64,000 bases of DNA from Adineta steineri (lineage: Eukaryota; Rotifera; Eurotatoria; Adinetida; Adinetidae). A program made the position numbers and the translations under genes. Under the pieces are notes generated by a model. That model did not search any database. It saw only the letters and a list, made by a program, of their open reading frames with translations, and was not told where the DNA came from. Positions 1 to 13,288 of this stretch are shown in pieces (within the stretch, counting starts at the first letter, position 1; the number at the start of each line of letters is the position of its first letter). The stretch spans positions 1 to 64,000 of the forward strand of contig CAJNOI010000028.1 in NCBI GenBank assembly GCA_905250115.1, given 5' to 3'.

Positions 1-616
1 TTCAGAAAAAAAAGCAATGGTCATCTCTTTACACATTTAACTCTACTACTTAAAAATGCATTCGGGCGATTTCACATATGATAGAATCAATGATTACTCT
101 TATGTCTGTGTTGATCAGATGCATTCGAGCAATCATCAAAGCTAGTCTAATCAGCATAGATTTCTACTCCTATTTTTTCTTCTTCTTCTTCTAGCTAAAT
201 ATGGGTAGGATACAAACATAACAATATTTATCTTCTAAGAGAATTTTTACATGCAATTTACATTCAATCAATCATGCATCAATAAATTAACGAAAAACAC
301 AATCACCAAGACATTGACAATATAATACATACAGTAGACTTGATTAGTGGTATGCGTTAATGTCTGATGCAAGGAAGGGAGAAATTTCCATCACCGGGTA
401 TTAGTTAAATTAGTTTAGAAGTGATCTATAACAAGCAGAGAAGGAGAGATGAAAAATTAATGCAGACAAACTTGATATTATTCAATTGTCATACGTTATC
501 GATATTTATTTTATTTTTTATTCTTTTCATCTATATCGAAATGTTGTTTTTTTTTGTGTATGACAAATAAAAGTAAAACAACAATGCAAAAAAAAAATAT
601 CTTTTTCTTTTTTTTT
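1..616. other. Noncoding flank downstream of RPL13A
   Basis: No open frame, RNA gene or repeat is recognisable here. The stretch is AT-rich with pyrimidine runs. The part nearest 617 should be the 3' UTR and 3' end region of the leftward ribosomal protein gene. Confidence 0.5.
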
Positions 617-1348
617 TTAGAGCTGATAACCATATTTTTGAAGTACGGCAAGATGTTTAGCAACTTGTGGTTTTGAAGCTAATTTTTGTTTGGCACTTGT
701 TTTAAGTTTCTTTAATTCACGTTCTCGTAAATAATAATGTTTTGCCTTAATTTTTCGTTTCTTTTCTAATGTGGCAACAACGGTTTGATATTGCCAGCCA
801 ACTTCAGTTGATAAACGACCGAGTTCAGTAAAACGACGACGTGGTTTTAATCGTAATGTACGTAAAGCACTTGGAACAATCATACGTTTCTTTTTATCAT
901 ATGGTGTTGGAATGCCTTCAAATGCACGTAAACGATGTAATGCTGCTTTACCACGTTCAGTTTTATGTGGTACCATACCACGTACAATACGTGTAAAGAT
1001 TTTTGATGGTGCACGGAAATGAAATGGACCACGTGATGGATTGATGTTACAACGTTTACGAAGAAATTCCAAATATTTAAGTTTATTACGATAAAATGAT
1101 CCACTTATATTAAGACCTTCACATCGTACAACGACAACATTGTGACCTTGTAGAATTGTTTTAGCTATTGTTGCTGCCAAACGACCAATTAAATGGCCAC
1201 GACCATCAATTAATATGGATTGAGAACGAAAGCCAACTGTTTGCAACTAAAAGGAATACATAAAAGTTTAGAATAATAGAAACAAATGAATTTCTTTTTT
1301 CTATAATGAACTTACAGCTTTTGTGCGTGCTTGGGCCGTTTTTGGCAT
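617..1348 (-). CDS. RPL13A: 60S ribosomal protein L13a (uL13)
   Basis: A structural protein of the large cytosolic ribosomal subunit. Two exons on the minus strand: 1316-1348 (ATG at 1346-1348, 11 codons) and 617-1246, with a 69-bp GT-AG phase-0 intron. The 220-residue product begins [11 protein letters not shown] and continues into the conserved uL13 core: an N-terminal segment with [12 protein letters not shown], the [10 protein letters not shown] motif in the middle and a basic, lysine-rich C-terminal tail typical of the eukaryotic form. The exon 2 frame opens with TTG, so the ATG is only found by adding the upstream mini-exon. An intron very close to the start codon is common in ribosomal protein genes. 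It lies head-to-head with the PHF12-like gene, 1.27 kb away. Identification is secure from motif content and length. Confidence 0.95.
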
Positions 1349-2622
1349 ATTTGATTTATTTTAGTTGATCGAAAACGAGATCTAAAAGAATATATACATA
1401 TATATGTATGATCATATTTCAAACGAAGTTATATCTATACAAATACTAAATTCATTTAAGAAAATAAATGAAATAGACTAATTCTTAAATCATATGATTT
1501 TGAAAAAAAGAAACGTCCTCAAATCTTTCTTATTCTAACGAACATCTATTTTTCTCATCATCATTTAGAAAAAAAAAGTAAACAAAAATAAGAAAACAAC
1601 ATCCATTCTTCTATTTATTTGATTGATCCATTTTCCACCAAACAAAATAATTCGTCATTGTATAAAATGTTGTTTTCATCGAGATAATTTTCTATTTAAT
1701 ACTAATTAAATATTCTATAATGAAATTTTTTTAAATTAAATTTTCTTAAAAAAATTATTTTTCTTATTTCGAAAAAAATCTTTTCTTTCTCTTCTATAGT
1801 TTTTTTTTTCGATTGATTTCGAGTGACCCCTATTTAAACCAATAAAATAATATTTCTCTTTTTGTCTTGTCTCTCTCTTTCCGATAGAAGACAAATCAGT
1901 TGTTAAATTTCCATTTCTATGTTATTACGACTGACTTTTTTTATATAAGAAATCAGTTTTTTTATTGAAAAATGCCTGTTTTTATTTATTAACTATATAT
2001 TAGACATTAAATAAATTGATCATTATCAGTCAGATGATATAAATGGTAATAGTAGCCTTGATTGTCAAAAGAAAAACTTCTATATTTTTATTTTCTTTAG
2101 ATTTTTATGGATGATTGTATGCAAATAGAAATTTATTTTTTTCTCCAACATAATATTTCTATGGTGATTAACTGGAAATTTACAATGAATAAATCAATTA
2201 CGATATAATCTACTTGTTCATGTAAATAAAATCTTTAGTGAAAAATAAAAAGATAACAATCTTATGTTATTCAAGATTCAATAATATGTTGTTTTCGTTA
2301 TTTATATATATGAAATAAATAACTTATATTTTTTTTTGTCGAAATAAAATATATTAAATGGTATGTATTTGTAACAAACTAATTTTTCTATTAATTTATT
2401 TTTCTTTTTTTTCCCATTAGGAATTTTTATTAATGATCGACAATGGAAAATGTTATTTAATGAATAATTATATATATAGATGTATTTATAAGAAATAAAT
2501 TTTCATTTCTCTTGTTGTTTTATTTAAGACTGATATAAAAACAAAAATATTGTTTTTTTTGTTGTTGATATTTTTTAGATAACCTATCGATCTCCATCGT
2601 GTCTCAATATGAATAATGAACG
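1349..2622. other. Intergenic region between divergent RPL13A and PHF12-like genes
   Basis: About 1.3 kb of AT-rich sequence between two divergent start codons. It should contain both promoters. No gene, tRNA or inverted repeat was recognised. Confidence 0.5.
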
Positions 2623-5600
2623 ATGAGTAATATAAATGGTTTTCACCCGCCGTCAGCATCGATGGCGTATAATGGACAAAATGGTTTGTTAAGAAAAATT
2701 TTTACTTTAAACGATCAGAATTATCTTGACAATTTTTCCCAGAACAAAACTTCGATGAATTCTAATAGTGACAGTAGTATATAACCAGAAATAGATTTCT
2801 CATGATAAACTTAACGATATAATTATCAACGGATGTCTTTCAATATTTAAAAAATTTGTAGACTATTACTAATAAGAAACTTTAGAGTTAAATTGATCAT
2901 TTATATAATTAATTCTATTTATATATACAAATATTTCTTTTATATTTTCTAGAAACTTCGAAACGTTTGCCAAGTACAAGTAGTACAAGTAGTACCAGTA
3001 GTAATAGTACAACAGCAACAAATAAACGTTTAAAAGCAAAAATAGTTTCATCAACGGTTAATGAGACACGAATAATGAAAAGGCATAAAAATAAAAAACC
3101 AAAAACAACATCAACAACGACAAATGAAACAAATAGAAAACGTCTTAATCATAATGATTCAAATAATAATTCAACAAAAAAAGTTAAACAATCATCTCAT
3201 TCTCGACATCTTTTTACACATCCTATTATACATAATCATCAAAAAAAATCTTCATCTCAAACAGAAAACATTCCATCAGCAACAACTAAAGCAGACCAAC
3301 AACAACATCACCACCACCACCATCATCATCATCACCATCATCACAATCACAATCCTAATGTTATTAATAATGATCATTGTGATTCATGTGGAGAATTATA
3401 TGGTGAAATGATTTCATGTGATACATGCCCGGCAACATTTCATCTTCTATGTGCTAATCCACCATTATCAAGAGAAGATGTTCCAAAAGGTTCTTATTTT
3501 TGTGAAAATTGTCGAGCTAAAACAGCAGAAGAAGAATCAATAAATAAAGATAAACAAACCAAAACTATTTTACAAACACAAAAATCATTTACATTTGATC
3601 CAAAAAATAAATTAAATATAAATGGATTTAAAAAACATTCACAACGACAATCAACATTAGAACAGATTAAATTACCAACAGGTAACAAAATTAATTTAAT
3701 AATCGAAACTTATCATATCTTAGTTATTATAAAATAATCATCTAGAACATATGTCGAACATGCTTGTGAAAAAACTTTCGAAGTCAACAAGTTCTACCGG
3801 AAATAAGCCTAGACTTCTCATGACTGATATCAGTAGTGACTTTATTTTTAGATGATCATAGCTTTTTATTTAAATACTCATTGATAAAAAATTTTCTGAA
3901 AATTATTTCTTTTTTATTTTTAGCATCTAATGGTCGATCATTAGTACAACCATCTGGCGAGATTAAATTTCGTGCAACAAATAGTACAACTAAAAGCAAA
4001 TTATCAACATCATCAACGAATCTCAAACGAAAACGAATTGATTCATCCTTTTCTCCACCATCAACAATAAATTCTAATAATAATAATGTCCATGCTGTAA
4101 AAATTCCTACTACACAAATTGAAGCCTTACGTCGTTTATTACTTTCATGTCGACCAGAAGAATTTCGTGGTCCATCATTACCATTTGATGATCCAAATTA
4201 TAATCGAGAGAATAATATTCAAAAAGATTCTTTATCGTGGCAAAAATATTGTTTTATATGTCGAAAATCTTCATCAAATCATATTCCATCAATAAATTGT
4301 GATTATTGTCCATTAACATATCATTTAGATTGTTTAACACCACCAATGACATCACTACCATCATCAACAGATAAATGGATGTGTCCAAATCATATCGAAC
4401 CAATATTAGATCGTTATTTATTAAAAAAAAAATAAATTTTCTACAAGTGAACGAGTTAAAATTTATCAACAATATTCACAAATAGAACATAATTCAATTA
4501 TACAAGATTTTAAACATATGAGACAAAGAAAATCTCATCTTTTATCAAAATCAATCGATAATCATAGATTAGAACGGATTGATATAAGTCATATACCAAA
4601 AGTTATTGAAGAATTTTATATGAATGCAAATACAAAATCTAAACAGATCTGTTTTAATGATATTGATAATATAAAAGAAGAAGAAGAAGAAGAAGAAGAA
4701 AAATGTGTACAGGTAAACTTGTTTAATTCATTAAATAAAATATATATTTTAAATATAAATCACGGTGATTAAATTATTTAGGAGATATAGTTATAAATAT
4801 CTTTTTTCTTCTTAATGTGTCGGGCATGTGCATCTGAGTAATGAAGTTATATATTATCAACTCGAAACAGATGTTTTTTAATAACGACTGAAAACGTCAT
4901 TGAGTATAAATTACATATATACTAGAGATCGGCATCGGTTCTAAAAACATTTTCCGGAACCGTTCAAAGAGATATGTGTAACTACCTGGCTTTTAATGCT
5001 ATTAATTTATTCGACAGTACATCTTGTAGAGCGTCGTTTTGTATCTAAACTAATATATGTAAAAATATAAAATAACCTTTTGTGTTCGAAATTTTTGCAT
5101 TACAGCATTCGGTTCTTAACTTGGAACCGGCCGAAATCGAATGCTGTAATGCAAAAATTTCGAACACAAATGGTTATTTTATATTTCTAGATATTTTAGT
5201 TCAGAGACAAAACGACGCTCTACAAAATGTACTGTCGAATAATTTAATAGCATTAAAAGCCAGGTAGTTACACATATTTCTTTGAACAGTTCCGGAAAAT
5301 GTTTTTGGAATCGATGCCAATCTCTAATATATACTTAAGAGTTCTTCTTGTAGACAATGTCTAATTAAACTCAGCTATTGTTATTTTACTATCGTAGAAA
5401 AATAAGACCTTAGATAAGAATAAATTCATTTTTTTTTGTCATTCTATTTCAGACCACCACTTCTCCTGATGAATCTTCATCTGTATATGATCCATGTGTA
5501 TGGGATGTATTGCAAGCAATATTAAATGAAACTATTGATGGTCAAACATATGAATATTCATCAAGAATTGATTCTTCATTATCAATTGAGAATGATAAAA

Positions 5601-6347
5601 TAACAAGAGTAATACAAAATCAAGAATCTAATGTACTTGATACAATTGATATTTTATTAAATGCATTGAACACACCAAATTATTCAATAGAACCCAATAA
5701 GACAAATAATAATGGTCTTGCAGTTCTTGTTGCTGCAGCTGATTCATGTTCGAAGGATGAAAATTCTTCGTTAGTAACGAAACAAAATCCGTAAATAATT
5801 TTTAAAAACAAAAAATTAATATTTAAAAACTTTTTTTTTTCGTAGGACTTCATTAACAAATTCTCTCTCACTTTTAATTGATCTTTCACAATTTCGTTTA
5901 TCTCATGCAGCACTTATTCATATACGTTCTAAACATGTAATTTATATTCGTAAACAAGTTATTTGGTTTGGCTCATCAATATCAAATGATATATGTTTAA
6001 AAAATTTTAATAATCAACAAACATGTCAATATGTTACGGAAAAACATGCATGCTTATATTATGATCGTAAACGAAATTTATTTGAATTATTAAATTATAG
6101 TGAATATGGTACAATTGTAAATGGTTTTCGATATGGTTTAGGAAATATATCGGATGATGAAAGTGGTGATGATGATGATGATGGAAATGATGAAAAGAAA
6201 AATGAGAATGAAAATTTACAAAAATGTTTTTGTTTAACAATACCATCATATCATTCAGCATGGGATGGACCTGCCCAACTAGAACAAGGAACAGTAGTCC
6301 AAATTGGTTGTCATGAATTTCTCTTTTACCGGCATGTTGTCCGATAG
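2623..6347 (+). CDS. PHF12: PHF12-like PHD finger / FHA chromatin protein (apparent 1-nt frameshift)
   Basis: PHF12 (Pf1) is a nuclear subunit of Sin3/HDAC corepressor complexes. Exons: 2623-2683, 2953-3681, 3924-4712, 5453-5790, 5846-6347. The first PHD finger (HCDSCGEL...CDTCPATFHLLC, about 3376-3520) follows a poly-His tract. The second (YCFICRK...CDYCPLTYHLDC, ending WMCPNHIEP, about 4248-4405) matches the atypical second PHD of PHF12. The last exon carries an FHA-like domain with the PHF12 signatures KHACLYYD and ELLNYSEYGT. Codon count is about 805 if one base is skipped: within exon 3 a run of ten A (4423-4432) shifts the frame, giving TAA at 4433 just after PHD2, whereas the downstream +1 frame stays open and PHF12-like. 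This may be an assembly indel or a real mutation. A 404-bp hAT MITE sits in the 740-bp intron 4713-5452. Confidence 0.85.
4423..4432 (+). other. A10 homopolymer where the PHF12-like frame shifts
   Basis: Ten consecutive A. The frame before it runs into TAA at 4433-4435. The frame one base on continues without a stop to the donor at 4713 and encodes PHF12-like sequence. A nine-A run would keep one frame through the exon. Confidence 0.75.
4915..5334. mobile_element. hAT-type foldback MITE with 8-bp target-site duplication
   Basis: Element 4923-5326 (404 bp) is almost entirely two long inverted arms of about 185 bp around a short loop near 5113-5137. The ends are TAGAGATCGGCATCGGTTC and, reading inward from the other side, TAGAGATTGGCATCGATTC. 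It is flanked by the identical 8-mer ATATATAC at 4915-4922 and 5327-5334. An 8-bp duplication with TAGAG-type ends is the hAT superfamily hallmark. No transposase is present. It lies in an intron of the PHF12-like gene. Confidence 0.85.
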
Positions 6348-9244
6348 TACAAACAAAAAAAAAGGAATTCATCGTTTTTTTTTGTTTGTTTACTCTTTTG
6401 TATATAGTTTGTTTGTGAGTTTGGGCTGTTCAAAAAAGAAAACAAAAATCAATGTTGATGATGAAGATTTAAAAAAAACTACCAACACAGATGCGCTTGT
6501 ATTCTCTCTTTTCTTATTTTCGATTATCCTCTGTTTTGCTCCTGTTATCCATTTCATTATATATACATATATATATATACATATAGCTTAGTGCCCGAGA
6601 TCGACATTTGTTCTCATTGTCTATTTTTGTGTGTATGTTATACTTTTTTTTTCTCTCTTTCTTTATATCATGTGTATAAGTAAAGAACTATGCGCGACTT
6701 ATCCTATAAACATAATAAGATGTTTTCTTTTTAATATGAAAAAAAAAATCTATCATTCGTTAAGATAACAAATAATTTAATATGTTTAATTATAAAAAGA
6801 TATTCAATTGATACAACAAAAATACAGCATCTATATCAATTAAAGATCAAATCAAAGGCATTATGAATAATATTTTTTCACTTACAAAATACTGTAGTAT
6901 TGCTACGAGAATTTCTTATATCTTTTAACAATAAACTATAGTTATAAACTTTATTTAGTCTTTGCATTGCAGCTGTACTTTGTCTTAAAAATAGAATGAT
7001 ATTCTAAGTATACATCTGAAGGAAAAATTACTTTGTTATGAACTTGTCTCTAAGGTTTTCAAAACTAATCGTATCAAGTGTATTATTACAAAGAAACAGA
7101 CACTAATCAATCTATAATTAACAAAAGAAGGAAAACTCTATCTTTTGTATCGAAACTCGAAATAATGGCTGATAAAATGAGATTTAATCAACAAAAATAG
7201 GTTGCATTTTATCATTGCTTATAATACTCATGGACTCAATATGCCTTTGGCGTAAATTGTCCATACGATGTCAAATGATATAACTAACATAGGCGAAGAA
7301 AAGTATCAAATGCAATTGAACAACGATAAGATTTGACCTTCGACTCGTATAGTATAGTGATCATGTTCAAGGCATTCAGTCGAGATCGATCAAGGCATTT
7401 CTCTGAACACTCATATATATATATACATCATTCTAAGCAACTTGACATAAGAACATAATTATTTTGTTCCAATTATTACACTTACATTATTCTTTATTTA
7501 TTAACAATAACTTACAACATACTTAGCTTGTTTTTTATCTCTTATATATTGTTTCAATTTTCTCATCATCCATAGAAATCAAAGACAAAAACAACGATAT
7601 ATTCATACAAAATAAAACAATATAGTAAGTTATGTACTCAAAACAATATTGTCTATCATTCTAATAACACTTGTTTCATCTAAAGATTCTTCTATAATCC
7701 AGGGTCAATCACATTTAACTTTAATCTATGAGACTCATAATTCCATTCATCATCTTTGTATGTAAACATTCAATAGTGAGAGAATAATAGCAGATAAAGA
7801 ATTAATTTTTTTTTCTACAAAAAAAACTGACCATACGGCACCTTTTCCTCTTCGCACCTCAGCATGATTTTCCATAAAGTGACAAGATACGTAATAAGAG
7901 TCGATCCACGTGTATACCATTGAAAAAGGCGTAGCCAAGTAGTGTAACACACACTTTATTATTGTGATAAGAAAATATTTTTTTTCTTTACAAACTGGCA
8001 AAAGTGGATAGGCAAGCATTGAGTAAAAATCTTAATAAGCGTGAAGTGAAGTCTTGCCGTTTCAAAACAAAAAAGATTCCAGCTGTGAATTTACCTAAAT
8101 GATCTGTCTACACGAGCTTGAATAATATGTATACGTCTCACTTAAACAATAGGCGAGAGAAGTCAGTAGTTTTCTTTTTTTTTTTACTGTATAAAGTCTG
8201 ATTGAATGCAGGTGTAGCATGCTATGACTACTACTATTTCCTATATCCGAATGTTCATCCATTGTGTGTATATTGATGAGTAGTGGACAGAAGGCATCGC
8301 GTGTATGTCTAAAGAACGACAAAATTTGGCTAGACATACTACTACTACTCAAGTGTGAGAACAATGATGATCACGCTTATTCAAGAAGAGAATATGTTGT
8401 TCACAATCTAATTGTTTTCCATTCGGATATAAATTGCGGAAGAGAGAAGAAGGAGGAGAAGTAATCATTTAAGACTTTTTATTATTAATTTTCTTTTTTT
8501 ATAATGTATTTATTAAAATTGTTTGTATTGTCAAAATGACAATAATCATTCAAGTAGTCGCGATTTTAAGACGTTGTTTTTTTGATGATATATATATATT
8601 CGTTTGTAGTCATTCTTTGTTCTTTTCTATGAATGTCAAGTGTCTCTTTGTTAACCGAAAACTTTTTTTTCTCATTTTTGACATTTGACCAGAACACTCC
8701 TCAATCACTAATCTCTTTTCTTTTCTCTTGAATTTACACGACTAATTACACAATAACTGACAAATAAATCCAAAGGTGTCGTTTTGATATTATCGATCAA
8801 AGAAATATATACGTATACAAATACAAGCATTCAATAACAATATATCTCGCAATACAATCAAATGAGTGAGATTCTTTGTACTAGAAACTCAAAATGGAGA
8901 ATATTCAATCTCGAAATTTTAAAAATTTTAAATATTCGTCTTAGAATCGTTGATAGAAAGAAAGTATTGATTTTTTCGGATATGTGATGTAACGAACATT
9001 CTGATTGTTTTAAAAAAATTTATCCGATACTAATTAATACAAATGATTTTTGTCAGTTCTTCAATTAGATAAACGTTTCATTTTTTTTCCTTTCCTGTCA
9101 ATTAATTTTCTCTACTTCGTTCTTTTCTTTCCTTCGCTCTCTCCATCTCCCTCTCTCTCTCTTTCCCTTTTCGTTTCTCTCCTTCTTCCACGATCATTCG
9201 TTTCTCATTTTCATTTCAATCAATATATTCATATTTTTAACAGC
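6348..9244. other. Intergenic region, 2.9 kb
   Basis: Holds the 3' UTR of the PHF12-like gene and the upstream region of the BH3 candidate. Short open frames at 7750-8019 and 8095-8364 (-) and 8264-8464 (+) have no recognisable domain and no supporting splice structure. A pyrimidine-rich stretch, 9080-9190, precedes the acceptor at 9242-9243. Confidence 0.45.
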
Positions 9245-9631
9245 ATGACAACAAAAACGACAATTACTCTATCACCAATAAAACGCTGTCATGGATCACC
9301 TAATTTAAAAAAACGTCGATTAACATCTTTATCTATACATCGTAAACAACAAATGAATTTAATATTACCTATTCCAACAATAAATTCATCATCAACAATT
9401 CTTACAGTTAGTTGTGACAAGCAAATAATGCCGTCAATACAGTTACCTGATCTTATAAATGATATAGTCATTGAACAACAACAACGACGAGAAATGATCG
9501 TTAATATTGCAACTATATTACGAAAAGTTGGTGATCAAGTAGATGAACAATTACAGGTAATGATCTTCAAAAATAAATATTTATCAATAAATTCTCATTC
9601 ATATGGAACTTTTTATTTAGATAAACAATAG
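9245..9631 (+). CDS. Putative BH3-only protein
   Basis: BH3-only proteins bind BCL-2 family members and promote apoptosis. The ATG at 9245 follows a good 3' splice acceptor (TTTTTAACAG, ending 9243), so a noncoding 5' exon or spliced leader is likely. The frame is rich in basic, Ser and Thr residues, then residues 87-103 read NIATILRKVGDQVDEQL. This fits the BH3 consensus: hydrophobics at I88, L92, V95 and V99, the invariant G96-D97, and acidic D100. A donor, CAG|GTAATG, follows at 9556/9557. The unspliced frame ends at 9631 (128 aa). If the donor is used, the 104-residue part joins a downstream exon that I cannot place with confidence (one possibility starts at 12229). No other domain and no obvious membrane anchor is seen. 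The short motif makes the call provisional. Confidence 0.5.
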   Translation: MTTKTTITLSPIKRCHGSPNLKKRRLTSLSIHRKQQMNLILPIPTINSSSTILTVSCDKQIMPSIQLPDLINDIVIEQQQRREMIVNIATILRKVGDQVDEQLQVMIFKNKYLSINSHSYGTFYLDKQ

Positions 9632-12600
9632 TTCATCATTATCAATTGATCACATATTTAACCAACGAACCATTACGTTTGTTCATTGTTTATCTTGTAT
9701 ACTTCGTTTTTTCTTGTAATTTTCAAATTCAATTTGTTTTATTCTGTGGACCGGTTAATATGGTGCTATCTATAGCCCTTCCATGTACATATATACATTA
9801 CTTATGCGTTCTTCTACTATTTATTTTTCAATATAATATTTAAATATACATTAATCTATTTCATTTGTTTGATTTTTATTCATTAATGAAATAAACATTT
9901 TGTTTTCATTGATTAAGTCAAGATTTTGTTAAATACGGAAATATGATTTATCACCTTTTTTTTTGCGATTTAAGGAATTTTAATTCGATCAACAACTATG
10001 TACATACATACTTATAGTGATTGACTTATCACTTTTTTTCGATTGACACGCGAACATATTTATTTTGTTCAAATGTGTCAAGTACGAAATGATTATTCAT
10101 ATTGATTAGGTCATTGGATATATATGGTCAAGTAGTGATCATCAACACCTTTTCATTTGTCTACGAAAGCAGACAACTATCCATAAAAATGTCATGGATT
10201 CCGCTGCTTTGTATTTCTTTTGTAAAGTGAGACACTTGAATTCCTCCGGATGAGATACAACTATGATCAAGATTATTACCGCCATTCTATTTGATCAACA
10301 ATCGATAAGTGTCATATATTCAATGTCATATCAATTTCAATGCAGTCAATTGCACATATACTTCATTTATTTTCTATGGTAGCAATAATAGTTGATTTCC
10401 CGTCGTCTTCTTTTTTGTTTAGTATTTTTTTCTGTTGTCTGTGTTGATATGCCAGGATTGTTTTGATCTTTTTTCTTTTCATCTACGTCTATAAAAGGAA
10501 ATTGAAAGTGGCACGTGTGGTTCAAATTTCAAAACTTTTGTTTTCTAGATATATGTCAATAAAGGTTAATAGATAGATAATGATATGTTGTATTGTCTGT
10601 ATAATAGAAAAATATCTTTTCGATTTCGAAGACAAAAAATAAACTCTTGTAAAAATTTTATTGATATTTTAATCAACAATTACATCAGTGTTGTCGTCTG
10701 TTGTTATTTGATATTATTTTAATTACACGATTACTTGATAAGTAATTCATTTTCGAAAATTGATCTTTTTCTTTTCCCTATTGTTCATATAAGACCTATA
10801 TGTATAATTAATAAAGTGTTATTCGATTTGTTATAGATGCCTTGCGGCATTCATCTATGCAGGTGATATATTTGTCTATTCGTTAAATCATTAGAAAAAC
10901 AAGCTTGTATCATTGTCAATGGATTTCATATCTTATCGCATACTATGAGAATAATACATGTATGTATATATATAGCAGACGTATCAAGTTGATCATCTGA
11001 TTACCTCATATATGTGAGTGGTCAATTAAAAATTTAACTTTCATACAAGATTTAGGTGTTAAATATCATGCTGTGATCGAGAAGTAGAGAATGATTGTTT
11101 CTCCATGTGATTCTTATGCACCTGTATGTTTATGGTAAATTCAACTATTCTTCATATATTTACTTTTATTGTGGTTTTTTTTGTCTATCTCAATTGAGAA
11201 AATGAACGCCGGATGTTGACGATAAAATCTAATGAAGTGGGCATAAGTAAGCGAGAGAGAGAGAGAGAGAAAGACAATAAGCTGAATGACAAATGAGTTA
11301 TGCGTGTGCTATAGTATGTTTGTTGATTATTCTATATATATCGTTCTATTCAAGAATGTTTGCACGATTGAAATAAAATAGACAGACAACTTGAGAATTG
11401 TTTTTTGACTTATGTGTGTACTTATCGAGTTAGATACACAATTTATGTTTGTCAAAAATAGATTTTCTTATCATTAAAAATGATGAATAGTAATTATCTC
11501 TAGGAGATTGTTGATTTACATAGTTAAATGAATGTTTTTATAAGAATTTTTTCTTTAAATTTTCGAATCCATACTGAAAAGCTATATAAATATTGAAAGT
11601 AATGTGTGTTTTAGAAAGTATAGAAATATATCAATAAGTAAATATATGTGACATTAAATAAATAAATAGATTTTCTCATAAATGTGTATATACAATAACT
11701 TCAAAAGATTATTGAATGTAAACAATCATATATCTAGATATTTTTTTTTTGACATACACGACATATATAAGAGAATTAATCTTAAAAAATTGTTAATATG
11801 TTTTTTTTCTTCTGTCGTGTTAAAATCACTGTTATTTAAGTTGACCATTTGAAAACGTAATTATCAATTGAGTAAGTTTTCTCCTATAGAATTAAGATTA
11901 TCAATCTTTTAGAAAAACATTGATAAAGTCATTGTAGTTATTCTGATCTTAATCAATTAGCAAATATTGATGAAACAAGCATTATATTCAATACTTTTTA
12001 TACTGAAGAAAAATATTATGAAGGATATTTCTACTTTAAATAATCAATATGAAAAATTTTTCTTTTAGACTGATCAAATATGTTTCTCATATTTCACACA
12101 GATTTTATGATGAATCTATTACTTTAAATTCATATTTTCAATGTCATAAACTGTTATGTAATCATCATCTGTATATTTAAAAAAGCTTCATTTTCGTAAA
12201 ATTTCATCGATTATAATTTTTTTTATAGATAAACATTAATCATAAAATAAATGGAAATTTGTTTTTACTCGATGAGTCTACCAGTACAAGCATTACTATG
12301 GTAAGATTCTTTTTCAGTTGCAATCGAGATTGTGAACCATTATGTTTCACGCACTTTTCCTGATTTCTTTTGATGAAAATTTTACTGTTTGACATGATAT
12401 TGGTAATAAAATGACATATTATAAATAGCTTACTGATTGTTGAACGATGAATAGAAGTATTTTTGATAAGATCTAACCGAACTCGTAATTCCCATTAGAT
12501 TAAAGAGGTAGAATATATGAGATCGAGAATAATTTCACGCGTTAATATTACACTATTCTTTAGAAAATATTTAACTATTTTTTCAGCTAAACTTAGCGTG

Positions 12601-13288
12601 CATGTACCTAGAAAACTCGATATTTCTGAAGAAAATGAATTTTTTCGAGTTCTGTTTATTGTCAATAGATGGGACCTGATCGATTTAAATACACAAATAT
12701 ATTTTTCTTGTAAACAATGTGTTTACTTTGTCATTTATTTATTTAATATATCATAATCATCTTTGATAAACGATACTGAATAACATAAATATTATAATCT
12801 TTCGTTCTTCCAGACATATAAATGACGCATTAAGTGATCAGTAGCAACATAAAATAAGAAAAAGAAAATGAGATTCATCAAATATTCAGTTCTAAAGTAT
12901 TAATTCAAGCAGTTTCTCTTGATGTTCAGATGAATAAGCAAGTAATTGAATTAATTATGCTACTTTTCTATACTAATCTGTTGCTTCTCCCGCGATGAAA
13001 ATTATACAGCTATTTTCAGAATCTTCATAATTTATAATCAATTTATTTACTCTATTCTATGCTTAACTATCCTTTACAATTGTCAGCCAGCAAAATTAGC
13101 TCATTATCTAATAAATCAATAAAATCTAATTTTATTTTTCTAGTTATTAAAATATCTATAGTAATCAATATCATAAATCACTCTGCAATACTACAGAGAT
13201 TAATATATGTTGAAAAAAAATCAAACTTTTAAATCAATGGAATTTATCCACTTAAATGTAGAATATAGTCCAAAAAAAAGGATAAAAT
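9632..13288. other. Long AT-rich noncoding stretch, 3.7 kb
   Basis: No confident gene. It may include a long intron and terminal exon of the BH3 candidate: an acceptor at about 12228 opens a phase-0 frame. An open frame at 12517-12756 has no recognisable domain. A (GA)n microsatellite is at 11250-11270. Confidence 0.4.

Noticed and set aside
5082-5267. 61-codon open frame in the PHF12-like intron
   Set aside because: Lies across the centre of the hAT MITE palindrome; no protein similarity expected from a hairpin.
12229-12300. Possible terminal exon of the BH3 candidate
   Set aside because: The acceptor and phase are compatible, but the intron would be 2.7 kb and the peptide has no recognisable feature, so it was not added to the gene.
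12517-12756. 79-codon open frame on the plus strand
   Set aside because: No recognisable domain, no consistent exon neighbours, AT-rich composition; chance frame is more likely.
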